Positions 1-8,204 of a stretch of 64,000 nt of DNA are shown here, piece after piece (positions within the stretch are counted from its first letter, which is position 1; the number at the start of each line of letters is the position of its first letter). Made by a program: the position numbers and the translations under genes. Location: assembly GCA_038210245.1 (NCBI GenBank), contig JBBQWW010000007.1, positions 24,760 to 88,759 on the forward strand, read 5' to 3'. The notes beneath the pieces are model-generated. The model had not been told where the DNA came from, ran no database searches, and saw only the letters and a program-made list of their open reading frames with translations. The stretch is from Bog-756 sp038210245. Lineage in GTDB: Bacteria; Actinomycetota; Acidimicrobiia; Acidimicrobiales; RAAP-2.

Positions 1-1266
1 GTACTCGAAGGCCGCCTCGTAGGAGGCCTGCATGAGACCGATGGCCCGGGCCGCCGTCTGGAGTCGACCGTTCTCGAAGCCCTGCATCTGTAGGTAGAAG
101 CCCTTCCCGAGGCCCTCCTCCCCTCCGACCAGATTGGCGTCGGGAACGAACCAGTCCTCGAAGGCCACCTCGTAGGAGTGCATGCCCCGGTAGCCCAGCG
201 TGTCGATGGCCCGACCCTCCATACGGCCCGGGGAGCCGGCCGGCCGGCCGCCGGTCCCGGCCTCCTGGGTGAAGCGGAAGCCGTGCCCTTCGCCCTGGGG
301 CTTCTCCACCAGAAAGAGCGACAGGCCCCGGTGGGCTTTCGACCGGTCCGGGTCGGTCCGGGCCAGGAGCATCAGCACGTCGGCACGGGCGGCGAAGGTG
401 CACCACGTCTTGACCCCGTTGATGAGCCACCCCCCGTCGGTGGGCACGGCGGCGGTGACCACCCCGGCCACGTCCGACCCGAAGTCGGGCTCGGTGACGG
501 CCACCGCGCCCATGACCTCGGCGGTGGCCAACCGGGGCAGCCACTGTTGCTTCTGCGCTTCCGTGCCTCCGTGGACCAAGGCGCGGGTCAGGATCTCGGG
601 GCGGGTGATGAGCGAACCGCCGGCACCGAGCGAGCCCCACGAGAGCTCCTCGGTGGCCACCACCATGCCCAGGTAGTCCGCCTCGCCCCCGGTGGCGAAG
701 CCGCCGTACTCCTCGGGCACCGACATACCGAAGCCACCCATCTCGGCCATTCCCGCGATGATCTCCTCGGGAATGTCGGTGTTGGCCCGGTGGATGTGTT
801 CAGCCCGCGGTCGGATCTGCTCCTCGGCGAACCGGTGGAAGGTCTCCCGCACCAGCTCGAAGTCGGCGTCGAGGTGGCGGTCGCCCGGCTGGTCGGCCAA
901 CGAGGCGAGGAAGGCCGGGTCCCGGAAGGCGGAGACGAACGCCACAGCTGGAGCCATCCAGTCGTGGGCGACACCCCACTGGGCCGCCCGCCCGATGGTC
1001 CGGGTGGCCAGGTCGGCCACGGCGTCAGCGGCGAAGGCGCAGGCGATCCGGGCCTCGGTGTCCCCGTAGGTGCCGTAGGCCAGGAGGGCCTCGGCGGTGC
1101 GAACGGCGGCGGCGGCGTGGGCGATGTCGTACGCCAAGACCTGGGCGGTGTCGGGACCCCCGGCGGCGATCAGGGCGGCGATGCCGTGATCGACGACGGA
1201 CTGGGACAGGGCCACGGCCTCGGCGGCGGCCTGCAGGTCAGGGGCGGGAACGGTGTCTGAGGTCAC
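1..1266 (-). CDS. mcd: (2S)-methylsuccinyl-CoA dehydrogenase-like acyl-CoA dehydrogenase, 3' end cut by window
   Basis: FAD-dependent acyl-CoA dehydrogenase; 422 codons are visible and the C-terminus lies outside the window. A roughly 130-residue N-terminal extension (helical, Ala-rich) precedes the ordinary fold, as in methylsuccinyl-CoA dehydrogenase of the ethylmalonyl-CoA pathway, which converts (2S)-methylsuccinyl-CoA to mesaconyl-CoA. Also typical of that family are IPEEIIAGMAEMG, PEEYGG, TEPDFGSDVAG, KTWCTFAARADVLMLLARTDP, and IDTLGYRGMHSYEVAFEDW. The catalytic Glu region cannot be checked. GTG start at 1266 is chosen because it begins the conserved extension; its ribosome binding site is weak. 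No other ethylmalonyl-CoA pathway gene is adjacent, although a MaoC hydratase lies 3 kb away. Alternative: another long-chain ACAD with an N-terminal extension. Confidence 0.72.
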   Translation of the reverse strand, partial: MTSDTVPAPDLQAAAEAVALSQSVVDHGIAALIAAGGPDTAQVLAYDIAHAAAAVRTAEALLAYGTYGDTEARIACAFAADAVADLATRTIGRAAQWGVAHDWMAPAVAFVSAFRDPAFLASLADQPGDRHLDADFELVRETFHRFAEEQIRPRAEHIHRANTDIPEEIIAGMAEMGGFGMSVPEEYGGFATGGEADYLGMVVATEELSWGSLGAGGSLITRPEILTRALVHGGTEAQKQQWLPRLATAEVMGAVAVTEPDFGSDVAGVVTAAVPTDGGWLINGVKTWCTFAARADVLMLLARTDPDRSKAHRGLSLFLVEKPQGEGHGFRFTQEAGTGGRPAGSPGRMEGRAIDTLGYRGMHSYEVAFEDWFVPDANLVGGEEGLGKGFYLQMQGFENGRLQTAARAIGLMQASYEAAFEY

Positions 1267-1325
1267 GCCCCCAGGTTACCGGGCCCGCCTGGGGCCGCCC
1301 CACCCACCTCCACCCACCCGAATCC

Positions 1326-2615
1326 TCAGCTGGAGGGCGGGGTGATGTAGCTGTAGTCGCAGCGGTAGCCGTGGGTGGCACTGCTGACCGGAGGATCATC
1401 TGGCGTCCGGACGAACTGGCCGTTCACCACCTTGGCGATGAGGTAGCAGTTCCCGACGGCCTTGGTCACCGGGTTGTTGGGCGCCACGATGTGGTTCCCG
1501 TCGAAGGTGGTGATCTTGCTCAGGGCCGCCAGCTCGGATCCCCGGCTCGGGTTGGCTCCGGCGTTCTTGAGGGCCTGGGCGAACAGTTCGGTGGAGAGCC
1601 AGGCGTACAGGGTGTAGAGGTCGGTCTTGAAGCCGGGCGAGGCCACGTTGACCCAGTGGAGGAACGTGGCCACGGCCGGGACGGTCTTGGCGTCCTGGCC
1701 GAGGTAGAGAGAGGTGTTCTGCTCTAGGTAGTCGCCGTTGACCGCGGCGGCGCCCCCGGCGTCCTTGACCAGGCTGTTGGTGTAGGTGGCGGCCCCGAGG
1801 ACGACGACGGGATGGAAGTTCTGCTGGGTCAGGTCCTTCAGGAACGCCGCGGCGTAGCTCTCGGCCATCGAGTCCATGAAGACGATCTTGACCCCGGCGT
1901 TCTTCATGGCGATCACGTTCTGGGTGAAGTCGGTGGTGGACACGGTGTAGGTGGGGTCGTAGATGACCTTCATGCCCACCTTCTGCATGGCGTACTTCTC
2001 ACCGACCCAGTCCTGCTCGGCCGACGGCAGGCCGGCCACCATGGCCCCGACGGCGTGGATGTCCTTCGGGTACTTCTTCTTGATGAACTGCAGCGGGCCC
2101 TCTTCCCAACCGGCGTTGAGAGGCACCGGGCTGAACACGTTGGGCAGCTTGTTGGTGGCGGGATCGAGCACTACCGAGACGTTGGGCATGCCCGGATTGG
2201 CCTTGAGGAGCGCCCCGCCGAAGCTGTCCTCCAGGGAGAAGTTCCCGACCATGGCGAAGTCGTTGTTGATAGCGTCCTGGGTGGCCTGCTTGTTGGTGGC
2301 CCCGGTGAACTGGTCATCCGAGTCGGTGATGACCAGCTTGCGGCCGTTGATGCCACCGGTGGAGTTGACGTAGTCGGCGTAGGCCTGGGCGCCGACGTTG
2401 GCGCCCTTGAACAGGCCGATGGACAGGGTGGAGACGTTAGCCAGCTTGACCTGGGTCTTGGTGATCCCGGTGTGGTCGGAGTAGGCGCTCGACGGGATCT
2501 GGGACCCGGTCGAGGCCGAGGACACACCCGTCGTGCTCACGACGACCGCCGAGGTCGTCACAGCCAGCGCCAACGTCAGTACGGCCACGCGCGTCTTCAG
2601 CGATCCAGATGCCAC
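1326..2615 (-). CDS. ABC transporter substrate-binding protein, branched-chain amino acid type
   Basis: Secreted type I periplasmic-binding-fold protein (Leu/Ile/Val-receptor class, Peripla_BP_6). The N-terminus KTRVAVLTLALAVTTSAVVV is a signal sequence ending near Ala-Ser; the mature part starts with a Ser/Thr-rich stretch, then GITKTQVKLANVSTLSIGLFKGANVGAQAYADYVNS in pieces typical of the family. The substrate could be amino acids, amides or another small organic compound; it cannot be read from sequence. I chose the GTG at 2615 because GGGAGA lies 5-6 bases upstream and the signal peptide starts there; a longer reading from 2684 adds 23 residues that do not look like a signal peptide. No permease or ATPase gene is next to it. 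Confidence 0.85.
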   Translation of the reverse strand: MASGSLKTRVAVLTLALAVTTSAVVVSTTGVSSASTGSQIPSSAYSDHTGITKTQVKLANVSTLSIGLFKGANVGAQAYADYVNSTGGINGRKLVITDSDDQFTGATNKQATQDAINNDFAMVGNFSLEDSFGGALLKANPGMPNVSVVLDPATNKLPNVFSPVPLNAGWEEGPLQFIKKKYPKDIHAVGAMVAGLPSAEQDWVGEKYAMQKVGMKVIYDPTYTVSTTDFTQNVIAMKNAGVKIVFMDSMAESYAAAFLKDLTQQNFHPVVVLGAATYTNSLVKDAGGAAAVNGDYLEQNTSLYLGQDAKTVPAVATFLHWVNVASPGFKTDLYTLYAWLSTELFAQALKNAGANPSRGSELAALSKITTFDGNHIVAPNNPVTKAVGNCYLIAKVVNGQFVRTPDDPPVSSATHGYRCDYSYITPPSS

Positions 2616-2830
2616 AGGTTCTCCCAGATTCTCCGTCTTATGTACGTTCGGTAGTGCCCAGTACCCATCGGTCGCACGACCCACATGGTCCGCATACTCC
2701 CGAGAGAATGGTTGACTCTACGCCACCCGGTCGACGGACTGTTGCGCACCAGCCAATTTGGACCTTCACCTGCGGCGATGTGACACCGATACCCGGATTT
2801 CCAGGGAACAGGCAGGCGGATTTGGCCGGG

Positions 2831-2856
2831 TGAGACTTAGCAATTTGATTGTCTCA
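2831..2856. promoter_or_regulatory. Imperfect palindrome in a 286-bp intergenic gap
   Basis: TGAGAC and GTCTCA face each other across 14 bases whose centre is AATT. It lies between the binding-protein gene and the methyltransferase gene, both on the minus strand, in a stretch that is AT-richer than its surroundings. It could be an operator or a weak hairpin. The rest of the gap (2616-2901) shows no open frame that I would support. Confidence 0.25.
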
Positions 2857-2901
2857 TCACCGTGACCGTCCGTCCCGATCGCCGCTCCCCGCCTCGGTCG
2901 A

Positions 2902-3549
2902 TCAGGCCGACGGCGCCTGGGCCACCACCGTGACCAGCGGGGGCAGCACCACCGGATCGTCACCGGGATCGACCTCGGTGAGCAGCCGGAGGTAGTCGGC
3001 CACCGGCCCCGGTCCGGCCCCGGCCGGCGCCTCGGCCCACGCGTCCACGGTGATCAGACCGGCGTCCCGGGCCAGGGACGGCAGCAGCGCCCCGATGTCG
3101 GGATGGCGGGCCGAGGGCATGGAGAACGGGTCCCCGTTGATTCGCCCGGCCGACGTGATGGGCTCCTGGGCCACCACCCACCCCCCCGGTCGGACCACGG
3201 CGGCCATCCGGGCCAGCACCACCGCCGGGTCGGCCACGTGCAGGAGCAGGAACCGACAGAAGGCCAGGTCCACCTGTTCGGGGAGCCGGAGGTCCTCGCC
3301 CGACTGGGTGATGGCCAGGACCTGGCTGTGGGCGGCGGCGGCCTCGGCGACCTCGTCCCGGGCCCGGGGGTCGCTGTCCACGGCGTAGACCCGGCCGTCT
3401 TGCCCCACGATCTCGGCCAGGGCCACCGAGACGTCCCCGCCACCAGCCCCGACGTCCACACAGGTCCACCCGGGACCGATCCCGAGGCGCTCCAGCGCCG
3501 TGGCCAGGGGCCGGCGGTAGACGTCGTCACGCAGTCCCCGGAGCTCCAT
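2902..3549 (-). CDS. Class I SAM-dependent methyltransferase
   Basis: A 215-residue protein with the Rossmann-like methyltransferase core. Motif I is CVDVGAGGGDVSVALAE (about residues 29-46), followed by the acidic end of strand 2 in VYAVDSDP, motif II/III around DLAFCRFLLLHVADP, and a post-motif VVRPGGWVVAQEP. No substrate-specificity domain is obvious; the family includes ubiquinone/menaquinone-type and small-molecule methyltransferases. ATG start at 3549 with GAGG just upstream. The gene stands alone on the minus strand and is divergent from the next one. Confidence 0.75.
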   Translation of the reverse strand: MELRGLRDDVYRRPLATALERLGIGPGWTCVDVGAGGGDVSVALAEIVGQDGRVYAVDSDPRARDEVAEAAAAHSQVLAITQSGEDLRLPEQVDLAFCRFLLLHVADPAVVLARMAAVVRPGGWVVAQEPITSAGRINGDPFSMPSARHPDIGALLPSLARDAGLITVDAWAEAPAGAGPGPVADYLRLLTEVDPGDDPVVLPPLVTVVAQAPSA

Positions 3550-3727
3550 GACCTCAGGCTACCGGCCCACCTGCCCGGCGCCGGGAGGGGCCGGTCGCCG
3601 TCCCGGCCCGGTGAGCTGCCACCGGATGCACCGGGCGTCGGCCCGCTCCTCCATCGGGTCGCCGCCGTGCCCACGGGTGCTCGGCACTGCGTCGGGACCC
3701 GCCGTCCAACCGGTAACCTCACCGGTT

Positions 3728-4159
3728 GTGCGAGTGACCATGATGCTGTGCGACGCAGCCCAAGTTTCCGACGGCAAGCTCTACGTGCTCGGCGGAGGTT
3801 GGAGCATGACCGGTCCTGACCCCGTCCCCTCGGCCATCGCCCTCAAGATCGACGTGGGCTGGCACGAAGCCGAGTCCGCCCACCACTGGGAGCTCTTCCT
3901 CGAGGACGCCGACGGACGGCCGGTACTGGTGGAGACGCCGGAGGGTGAGCATCCCGTCGAGGTGCGAGGGGAGTTCACCGTCGGTCGTCCCCCGGGAATC
4001 CCCGAGGGCTCTCCCATCGACGTGGCGCTGGCCGTGAACCTCGGACCTCTGCCCCTCACCCCGGGCACGCGCTACACGTGGCGGATGGCCATCGACGGGG
4101 AGTCGCAGTCCGACTGGGTCCTCGGGTTCACCACGCGGCCCGCTCTGGTCCGGGACTGA
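3728..4159 (+). CDS. Conserved hypothetical protein, DUF6941-like
   Basis: About 143 residues beginning VRVTMMLCDAAQ, then GKLYVLGGGWSMTGPDP, a central all-beta part, and a C-terminal TRYTWRMAIDGESQSDW. I recognise this as the small actinobacterial family with the 'DAAQ...GKLYILGGGWS' signature (DUF6941); no biochemical function is known to me. The GTG at 3728 is preferred because the family starts M/V-R-V-T; ATGs at 3740 and 3743 are alternatives. The stop is 3 bases before the GTG of the MaoC gene, so the two are probably co-transcribed. Confidence 0.7.
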   Translation: MRVTMMLCDAAQVSDGKLYVLGGGWSMTGPDPVPSAIALKIDVGWHEAESAHHWELFLEDADGRPVLVETPEGEHPVEVRGEFTVGRPPGIPEGSPIDVALAVNLGPLPLTPGTRYTWRMAIDGESQSDWVLGFTTRPALVRD

Positions 4160-4162
4160 GCG

Positions 4163-4675
4163 GTGACCACCTTCGAACGGCCCTTCGGCCGTTACTTCGA
4201 GGACTTCGAGCCCGGTGACGTGTACCGGCACTGGCCGGGCAAGACCATCACCGAGGCCGACGACCACCTGTTCTGCATGATCACGATGAACCACCACCCC
4301 CTGCACACCAACGCCTGGTTCGCCGAGCACGAGACGGTGCAGGGCAGGAACGTGGTGGTGGGCAACCTGGTGTACTCGTTGGTCCTGGGATTGAGCGTGC
4401 CCGACGTCAGCGGCACGGCCATCGCCAACCTCGAGGTGGAGTCCTTGGTCCACCGGGCCCCGACCTTCCACGGTGACACCATCTATGCCGAGACCAAGGT
4501 CATCGGCAAGGTCGAGTCCAAGTCCCGCGACGACCGGGGCGTGGTCACGGTCGAGTCCAAGGGGTTGAACCAGCGGGGCGAGGAAGTGTGCTTCTTCCGG
4601 CGCAAGGTGATGGTCTGGAAGCAGGCCGCCGCCCCCGCCCGCCGGCGTCCCTACGGGGACGACATCTGGGATTGA
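4163..4675 (+). CDS. MaoC-family (R)-enoyl-CoA hydratase-like dehydratase
   Basis: Single hot-dog domain of 170 residues. It opens with GRYFEDFEPGDVYRHWPGKT, has the active-site loop MNHHPLHTNAWFAEH (Asn where many relatives have Asp), a glycine-rich VVGNLVYSLVLGLSV segment and the family's closing VTVESKGLNQRGEEVCFFRRKVMVW. It resembles mycobacterial MaoC-type hydratases linked to leucine and itaconate/mesaconyl-type CoA metabolism rather than the double-hot-dog mesaconyl-CoA hydratase. GTG start at 4163, 3 bases after the upstream stop. Given the Mcd-like gene nearby, a role in C4/C5 acyl-CoA hydration is possible but unproven. Confidence 0.85.
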   Translation: MTTFERPFGRYFEDFEPGDVYRHWPGKTITEADDHLFCMITMNHHPLHTNAWFAEHETVQGRNVVVGNLVYSLVLGLSVPDVSGTAIANLEVESLVHRAPTFHGDTIYAETKVIGKVESKSRDDRGVVTVESKGLNQRGEEVCFFRRKVMVWKQAAAPARRRPYGDDIWD

Positions 4676-4728
4676 CGTCTCGGAGCGGCCCAGTTCCCGC
4701 CCCCACCGGTGCGGGCGGCGGCCCGCCG

Positions 4729-5631
4729 GTGATCCGGGCACGAGACCAACTCGAGGCCATCGGCCGGTGTATCGAGGCGTGGGGTACCTCGGCCGGGTCC
4801 GATTCAAGGCGACCCGACCTCCCCTGGCGGTCCAGCCGAGACCCCTGGGCCGTCCTGGTCAGCGAGGTCATGGCCCAGCAGACCCAGCTGTCCCGCGTCA
4901 TCCCCGCCTATCAGCGGTTCCTCGACCGGTTCCCGACGCCGGCGGCCTGCGCCGCCGCGCCGCTCGGCGACATCCTCCGGGCCTGGCAGGGCCTGGGCTA
5001 CAACCGGCGGTCCCGAAACCTGCACCGGGCCGCCCAGGTAGTGGCGGCCGAGCACGGCGGTCGGGTTCCTTCCGATCTGACCGGGCTCCTCGCCCTGCCT
5101 GGTGTCGGCGCCTACACGGCGCGAGCCGTGCTGGCCTTCGCCTTCGGCGCCGACATCGGCGTGGTGGACACCAATGCCGGTCGGGTGGTGGCCCGGGCCG
5201 TGGCCGGCCGGCCGGTCCGCCCGGGTGAGGCCCAGCGACTGGTGGACGACATGGTTCCTCCGGGCCGGGGGTGGTCCTTCGGTCAGGCTCTCCTCGATCT
5301 CGGAGCCGGGCACTGTGTGGCCGGCTCCCCCCGCTGCAGTGGGTGCCCGGTACGCCGACGCTGCCGGTGGGCGGCAGCCGGCCGAGTCGGCCCCGACCCG
5401 GCGGTGGGCTCGGCCGGGGTCTCTTCCCCCCAGAGCCGGTTCGACGGCTCGGACCGGCAGGGCCGGGGCCGGCTGGTGGATGCCCTCCGGGACGGGGCGG
5501 TCCCGGCCGACGCCGTGGCCGGGGTGGTCGGTTGGCCCGACGACCCCGAACGGGCGGGACGGGTGGTGGCCAGGCTGGTGGCCGAGGGCCTGGTGGTGGC
5601 CGACCGGTCCGGGACGCTCCGACTGCCCTGA
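4729..5631 (+). CDS. mutY: A/G-specific adenine DNA glycosylase MutY
   Basis: Removes adenine mispaired with 8-oxoguanine. From the GTG at 4729 the protein has 300 residues: catalytic Glu46 in SEVMAQQTQ, GLGYNRRSRNL, helix-hairpin-helix LPGVGAYTA (123-131), catalytic Asp147 in VVDTN, and a [4Fe-4S] motif C196-x6-C203-x2-C206-x5-C212. The C-terminal NUDIX-like 8-oxoG-reading domain of E. coli MutY is absent and replaced by a short winged-helix-like tail, as is common in Actinobacteria. Upstream in-frame codons exist, but the conserved part and the stop of the MaoC gene favour 4729. Its Fe-S cluster would be supplied by the SUF system. Confidence 0.9.
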   Translation: MIRARDQLEAIGRCIEAWGTSAGSDSRRPDLPWRSSRDPWAVLVSEVMAQQTQLSRVIPAYQRFLDRFPTPAACAAAPLGDILRAWQGLGYNRRSRNLHRAAQVVAAEHGGRVPSDLTGLLALPGVGAYTARAVLAFAFGADIGVVDTNAGRVVARAVAGRPVRPGEAQRLVDDMVPPGRGWSFGQALLDLGAGHCVAGSPRCSGCPVRRRCRWAAAGRVGPDPAVGSAGVSSPQSRFDGSDRQGRGRLVDALRDGAVPADAVAGVVGWPDDPERAGRVVARLVAEGLVVADRSGTLRLP

Positions 5632-5663
5632 CGCCCTTGGTGGGGGTGCCTCGGTCGCGGCCG

Positions 5664-5697
5664 CCGACACGGTGGCGAGCCGCTCCCACCGTGTCGG
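5664..5697 (+). terminator. Perfect 12-bp hairpin after mutY
   Basis: CCGACACGGTGG is followed by a 10-base loop and its exact complement CCACCGTGTCGG. It starts 32 bases after the mutY stop and lies 79 bases before the next start codon. No T-tract follows, which is usual for high-GC actinobacterial terminators; it could also act as an attenuator for the downstream gene. Confidence 0.5.
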
Positions 5698-5775
5698 ATC
5701 CGGGTGGGCTGTGTACGGTGATCGGAGTCGGAACGGTTCGGTGTCCCGCCCGCGGGCGGGGAAGGGGGGACGGTC

Positions 5776-7251
5776 ATGAGAGCACGCTGGGTGGGTTCGC
5801 TGCTGATGGCGATGACGGCGGTCGGGGTGTCGTGGACGGCGGTCGGGGGGACGGCATCGGCCGACACCATCTCGGTGACCCAGGCCTCGCCTCCGGTACT
5901 GGGAGCGCCGGCGTCCGTGCCCGAGTCGGTGTTCACGGTGGCCACCCCCAGCGTGGTGGCCACCCCGGCCATCCCGGCCGGCACCCCGAGCCCCACCCAG
6001 TACGACCAGGTCGCGGTACGGCGGTTCGGCGCTCCGTCGGCGGCCCACGTACTGGTACTGGTGCCGGGGACCAACGGGGGCGCCGGCGATTTCGACGTGG
6101 TCGCCCCGTACCTGGTGAGCCACGTGCCCCATCTTCAGGTCTGGGCCGAGATGCGACGGGAAGGTGCCCTCCAGGATGACTCGCTCATCCAGTCGGTCCT
6201 GGCCGGTCGGGCCACCTATCAACAGGCCTTCGACTACTACCTGGGCTTCCTGTCCAACCCAGCCATCACCGACCACTACCAGCCGTTGGCGGTGTCACAG
6301 TACGGGTTCGTGCAGCAGTGGGGCATGGCCGTGGCCATGAACGACCTCAACGCGGTGATCCAGAAGGCCCACCAGGGAGGGGCCAAGACCGTGACCCTCG
6401 GTGGCCACTCGCTCGGGGGCACCGAGGCAGCCGCTTACGCCGCCTGGGACTTCGACGGCCGCGGCGGCTACCAGAACATCGACGGCATCATGTGCATCGA
6501 CGGGTGTGCCGGAGCACCGTACGCCGGGCAGCAGAAGGCCACGGTGCCCTCGGCCCAGACGGCCATCGCCACCATGAACACCAAGGGTCCCTGGCTCGAC
6601 CTCCTGGGTGCCGGGCTTCCGTGGGTGACCGGGGTGTTCAGCCAGGTCGGGGCCCTGGCCGCCGTCGAGGCTCCCAACGCGCCGTCATTGCTCCAGACCT
6701 TCCCGCTCCTCCCCGCCACCTTCAAGCCGCCCAAACCGGTGACCAACCAGGCCCAGTTGGGCTACGCCTTCGACGCCTCCACTTCGCCATCGGCGCTGGC
6801 GCTGATCCACGTGCACTCGGGCCACGTGGCCGTCACCGGCAATCCGGCCCGATGGGTCAACCGTGGCATCACCCCGATCCAGAACGTGGCCGACGTCTTC
6901 GCCCAGGCCCCGCTAGCCGCCGCCGACTGGTACTACCCGGAGCGGCTGTCCATCGATGCCGGTGCCGCGGCCACCCTTCGCCAGACCCCGGTGGCCGACT
7001 ATCTGGGACTCCGGCTCCTCGACACCCGGAAGGTCGACGTGCCCATCTACGCCTTCCAGACGTCGCTCGGAGGGACCGACAACGCCGTGGCCAACGGAGC
7101 CCGGTACTTCCAGCAGCACTCCAAGATCCCGAGCGTTCGGGTGGTCAGCCGGACTCAGACCTACAGCCATCTCGACCCCCTGCTAGCCGCCCCGGCGAGG
7201 AACGCCTTCTTGCAGACGGCGGTGCCCTGGCTGAAGAAGATCGGGGCCTAG
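5776..7251 (+). CDS. Secreted alpha/beta hydrolase (esterase/lipase-like)
   Basis: A 491-residue protein. Residues 1-31 form a signal peptide (MRARWVGSLLMAMTAVG...SADT). The body has the nucleophile elbow TLGGHSLGGTEAAAYA with Ser in G-H-S-L-G, an oxyanion-type VLVLVPGTNGGAGDF near the start, and a C-terminal TYSHLDPL that may carry the catalytic His and acid. The exact substrate is unknown; lipase-like or peptidase-like relatives are possible. ATG at 5776 with a GGGGGGA stretch just upstream. It is followed convergently by the epoxide-hydrolase-like gene after 20 bases. Confidence 0.75.
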   Translation: MRARWVGSLLMAMTAVGVSWTAVGGTASADTISVTQASPPVLGAPASVPESVFTVATPSVVATPAIPAGTPSPTQYDQVAVRRFGAPSAAHVLVLVPGTNGGAGDFDVVAPYLVSHVPHLQVWAEMRREGALQDDSLIQSVLAGRATYQQAFDYYLGFLSNPAITDHYQPLAVSQYGFVQQWGMAVAMNDLNAVIQKAHQGGAKTVTLGGHSLGGTEAAAYAAWDFDGRGGYQNIDGIMCIDGCAGAPYAGQQKATVPSAQTAIATMNTKGPWLDLLGAGLPWVTGVFSQVGALAAVEAPNAPSLLQTFPLLPATFKPPKPVTNQAQLGYAFDASTSPSALALIHVHSGHVAVTGNPARWVNRGITPIQNVADVFAQAPLAAADWYYPERLSIDAGAAATLRQTPVADYLGLRLLDTRKVDVPIYAFQTSLGGTDNAVANGARYFQQHSKIPSVRVVSRTQTYSHLDPLLAAPARNAFLQTAVPWLKKIGA

Positions 7252-7271
7252 CGGCCGCGGGATCGGGCCGG

Positions 7272-8141
7272 TCAGACGGTGAGAAACCGGACGATGTGGT
7301 CGTTGACCTCGTCGGGACGCTCCACGTGGAGGAAGTGGCCGGCCCCCCCGACCACCACCACCTCCGAACCCGGCGCCAAGAACTCGGCGACCGGGCCGAT
7401 GGTGTCGAGGCCCATGCAGCCGTCATCGGCCCCGTGGAGATAGAGCGTGGGCTGGGGGGCCACGGTGCCCGCCGCCGCCTGGGCCGCCGCGGCGGCGGGG
7501 TCGTCGGGGGGCCCGGCGAACATGGCCCGGTAGTAGCCGATGGCGGCACTGAGGCTCTCGGGGGTGGCCAGCGCCTCCTTCACCCGGGCGGCGTCCCACG
7601 AGCCGTCGAAGCCCGGTGACCAGTCGGCCCACAGTCGGTCGATGAAGGCGTAGTCGTCGAGGGCCACGGCGTATTCGGCCAGCGGGGTCTGGAAGAAGAA
7701 GACGTACCAACTACGACGGAGCTGGTCGAAGGAGAAGAAGCCGTCGGCCATCGACGCCTGGGGGGCTACGGCCGCGGCCACCACCCGCCGCCACCGCCCG
7801 GGCTCCAGGGCGGCGGCCCCGTACGTGGCGAAGGCGCCCCAGTCGTGGCCGATGATCACGGCATCCTCACCTCCATCCAGGGCATCGTGGAGGGCGCAGG
7901 CGTCCAGGGCCAGGGTCCCGGTGTCGAAGCGGCCGTCGGCGGGCACCGGGGTCGGGGCGTACCCCCGCATGTTCGGGGCCACGGCCCGGAACCCGGCGCC
8001 GGCCAGGCGGGGGAGAAGGTGGCGCCAGGTGTGGGCGGTGTCGGGGAAGCCGTGCAGGCAGAGGGCCAGGGGCCCGTCGGCCGGCCCGGCCTCGAAACAG
8101 GCGAACTCGGTGCCGTTGGCGGCCACGGTGCGGTACTCCAT
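7272..8141 (-). CDS. Epoxide hydrolase-like alpha/beta hydrolase
   Basis: 289 residues with the oxyanion motif HGFPDTAHTW, nucleophile elbow IGHDWGAFATYGA in which Asp replaces Ser (as in epoxide hydrolases and haloalkane dehalogenases), and the C-terminal acid/His pair in GADDGCMG and GGAGHFLHVERPDEV. The HDW elbow and HGFPD favour epoxide hydrolase. The cap-domain tyrosines are plausible (YYRAMF) but not proven. ATG at 8141 is where similarity begins; the frame stays open further upstream, but that part runs antisense across the neighbouring MBL gene. Confidence 0.8.
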   Translation of the reverse strand: MEYRTVAANGTEFACFEAGPADGPLALCLHGFPDTAHTWRHLLPRLAGAGFRAVAPNMRGYAPTPVPADGRFDTGTLALDACALHDALDGGEDAVIIGHDWGAFATYGAAALEPGRWRRVVAAAVAPQASMADGFFSFDQLRRSWYVFFFQTPLAEYAVALDDYAFIDRLWADWSPGFDGSWDAARVKEALATPESLSAAIGYYRAMFAGPPDDPAAAAAQAAAGTVAPQPTLYLHGADDGCMGLDTIGPVAEFLAPGSEVVVVGGAGHFLHVERPDEVNDHIVRFLTV

Positions 8142-8204
8142 GGTCAGGAGGGTACTCGTCGGGAATACGGCCTCCGCCTGATGTCCGGCTAGCCTCCTCC
8201 TTCG

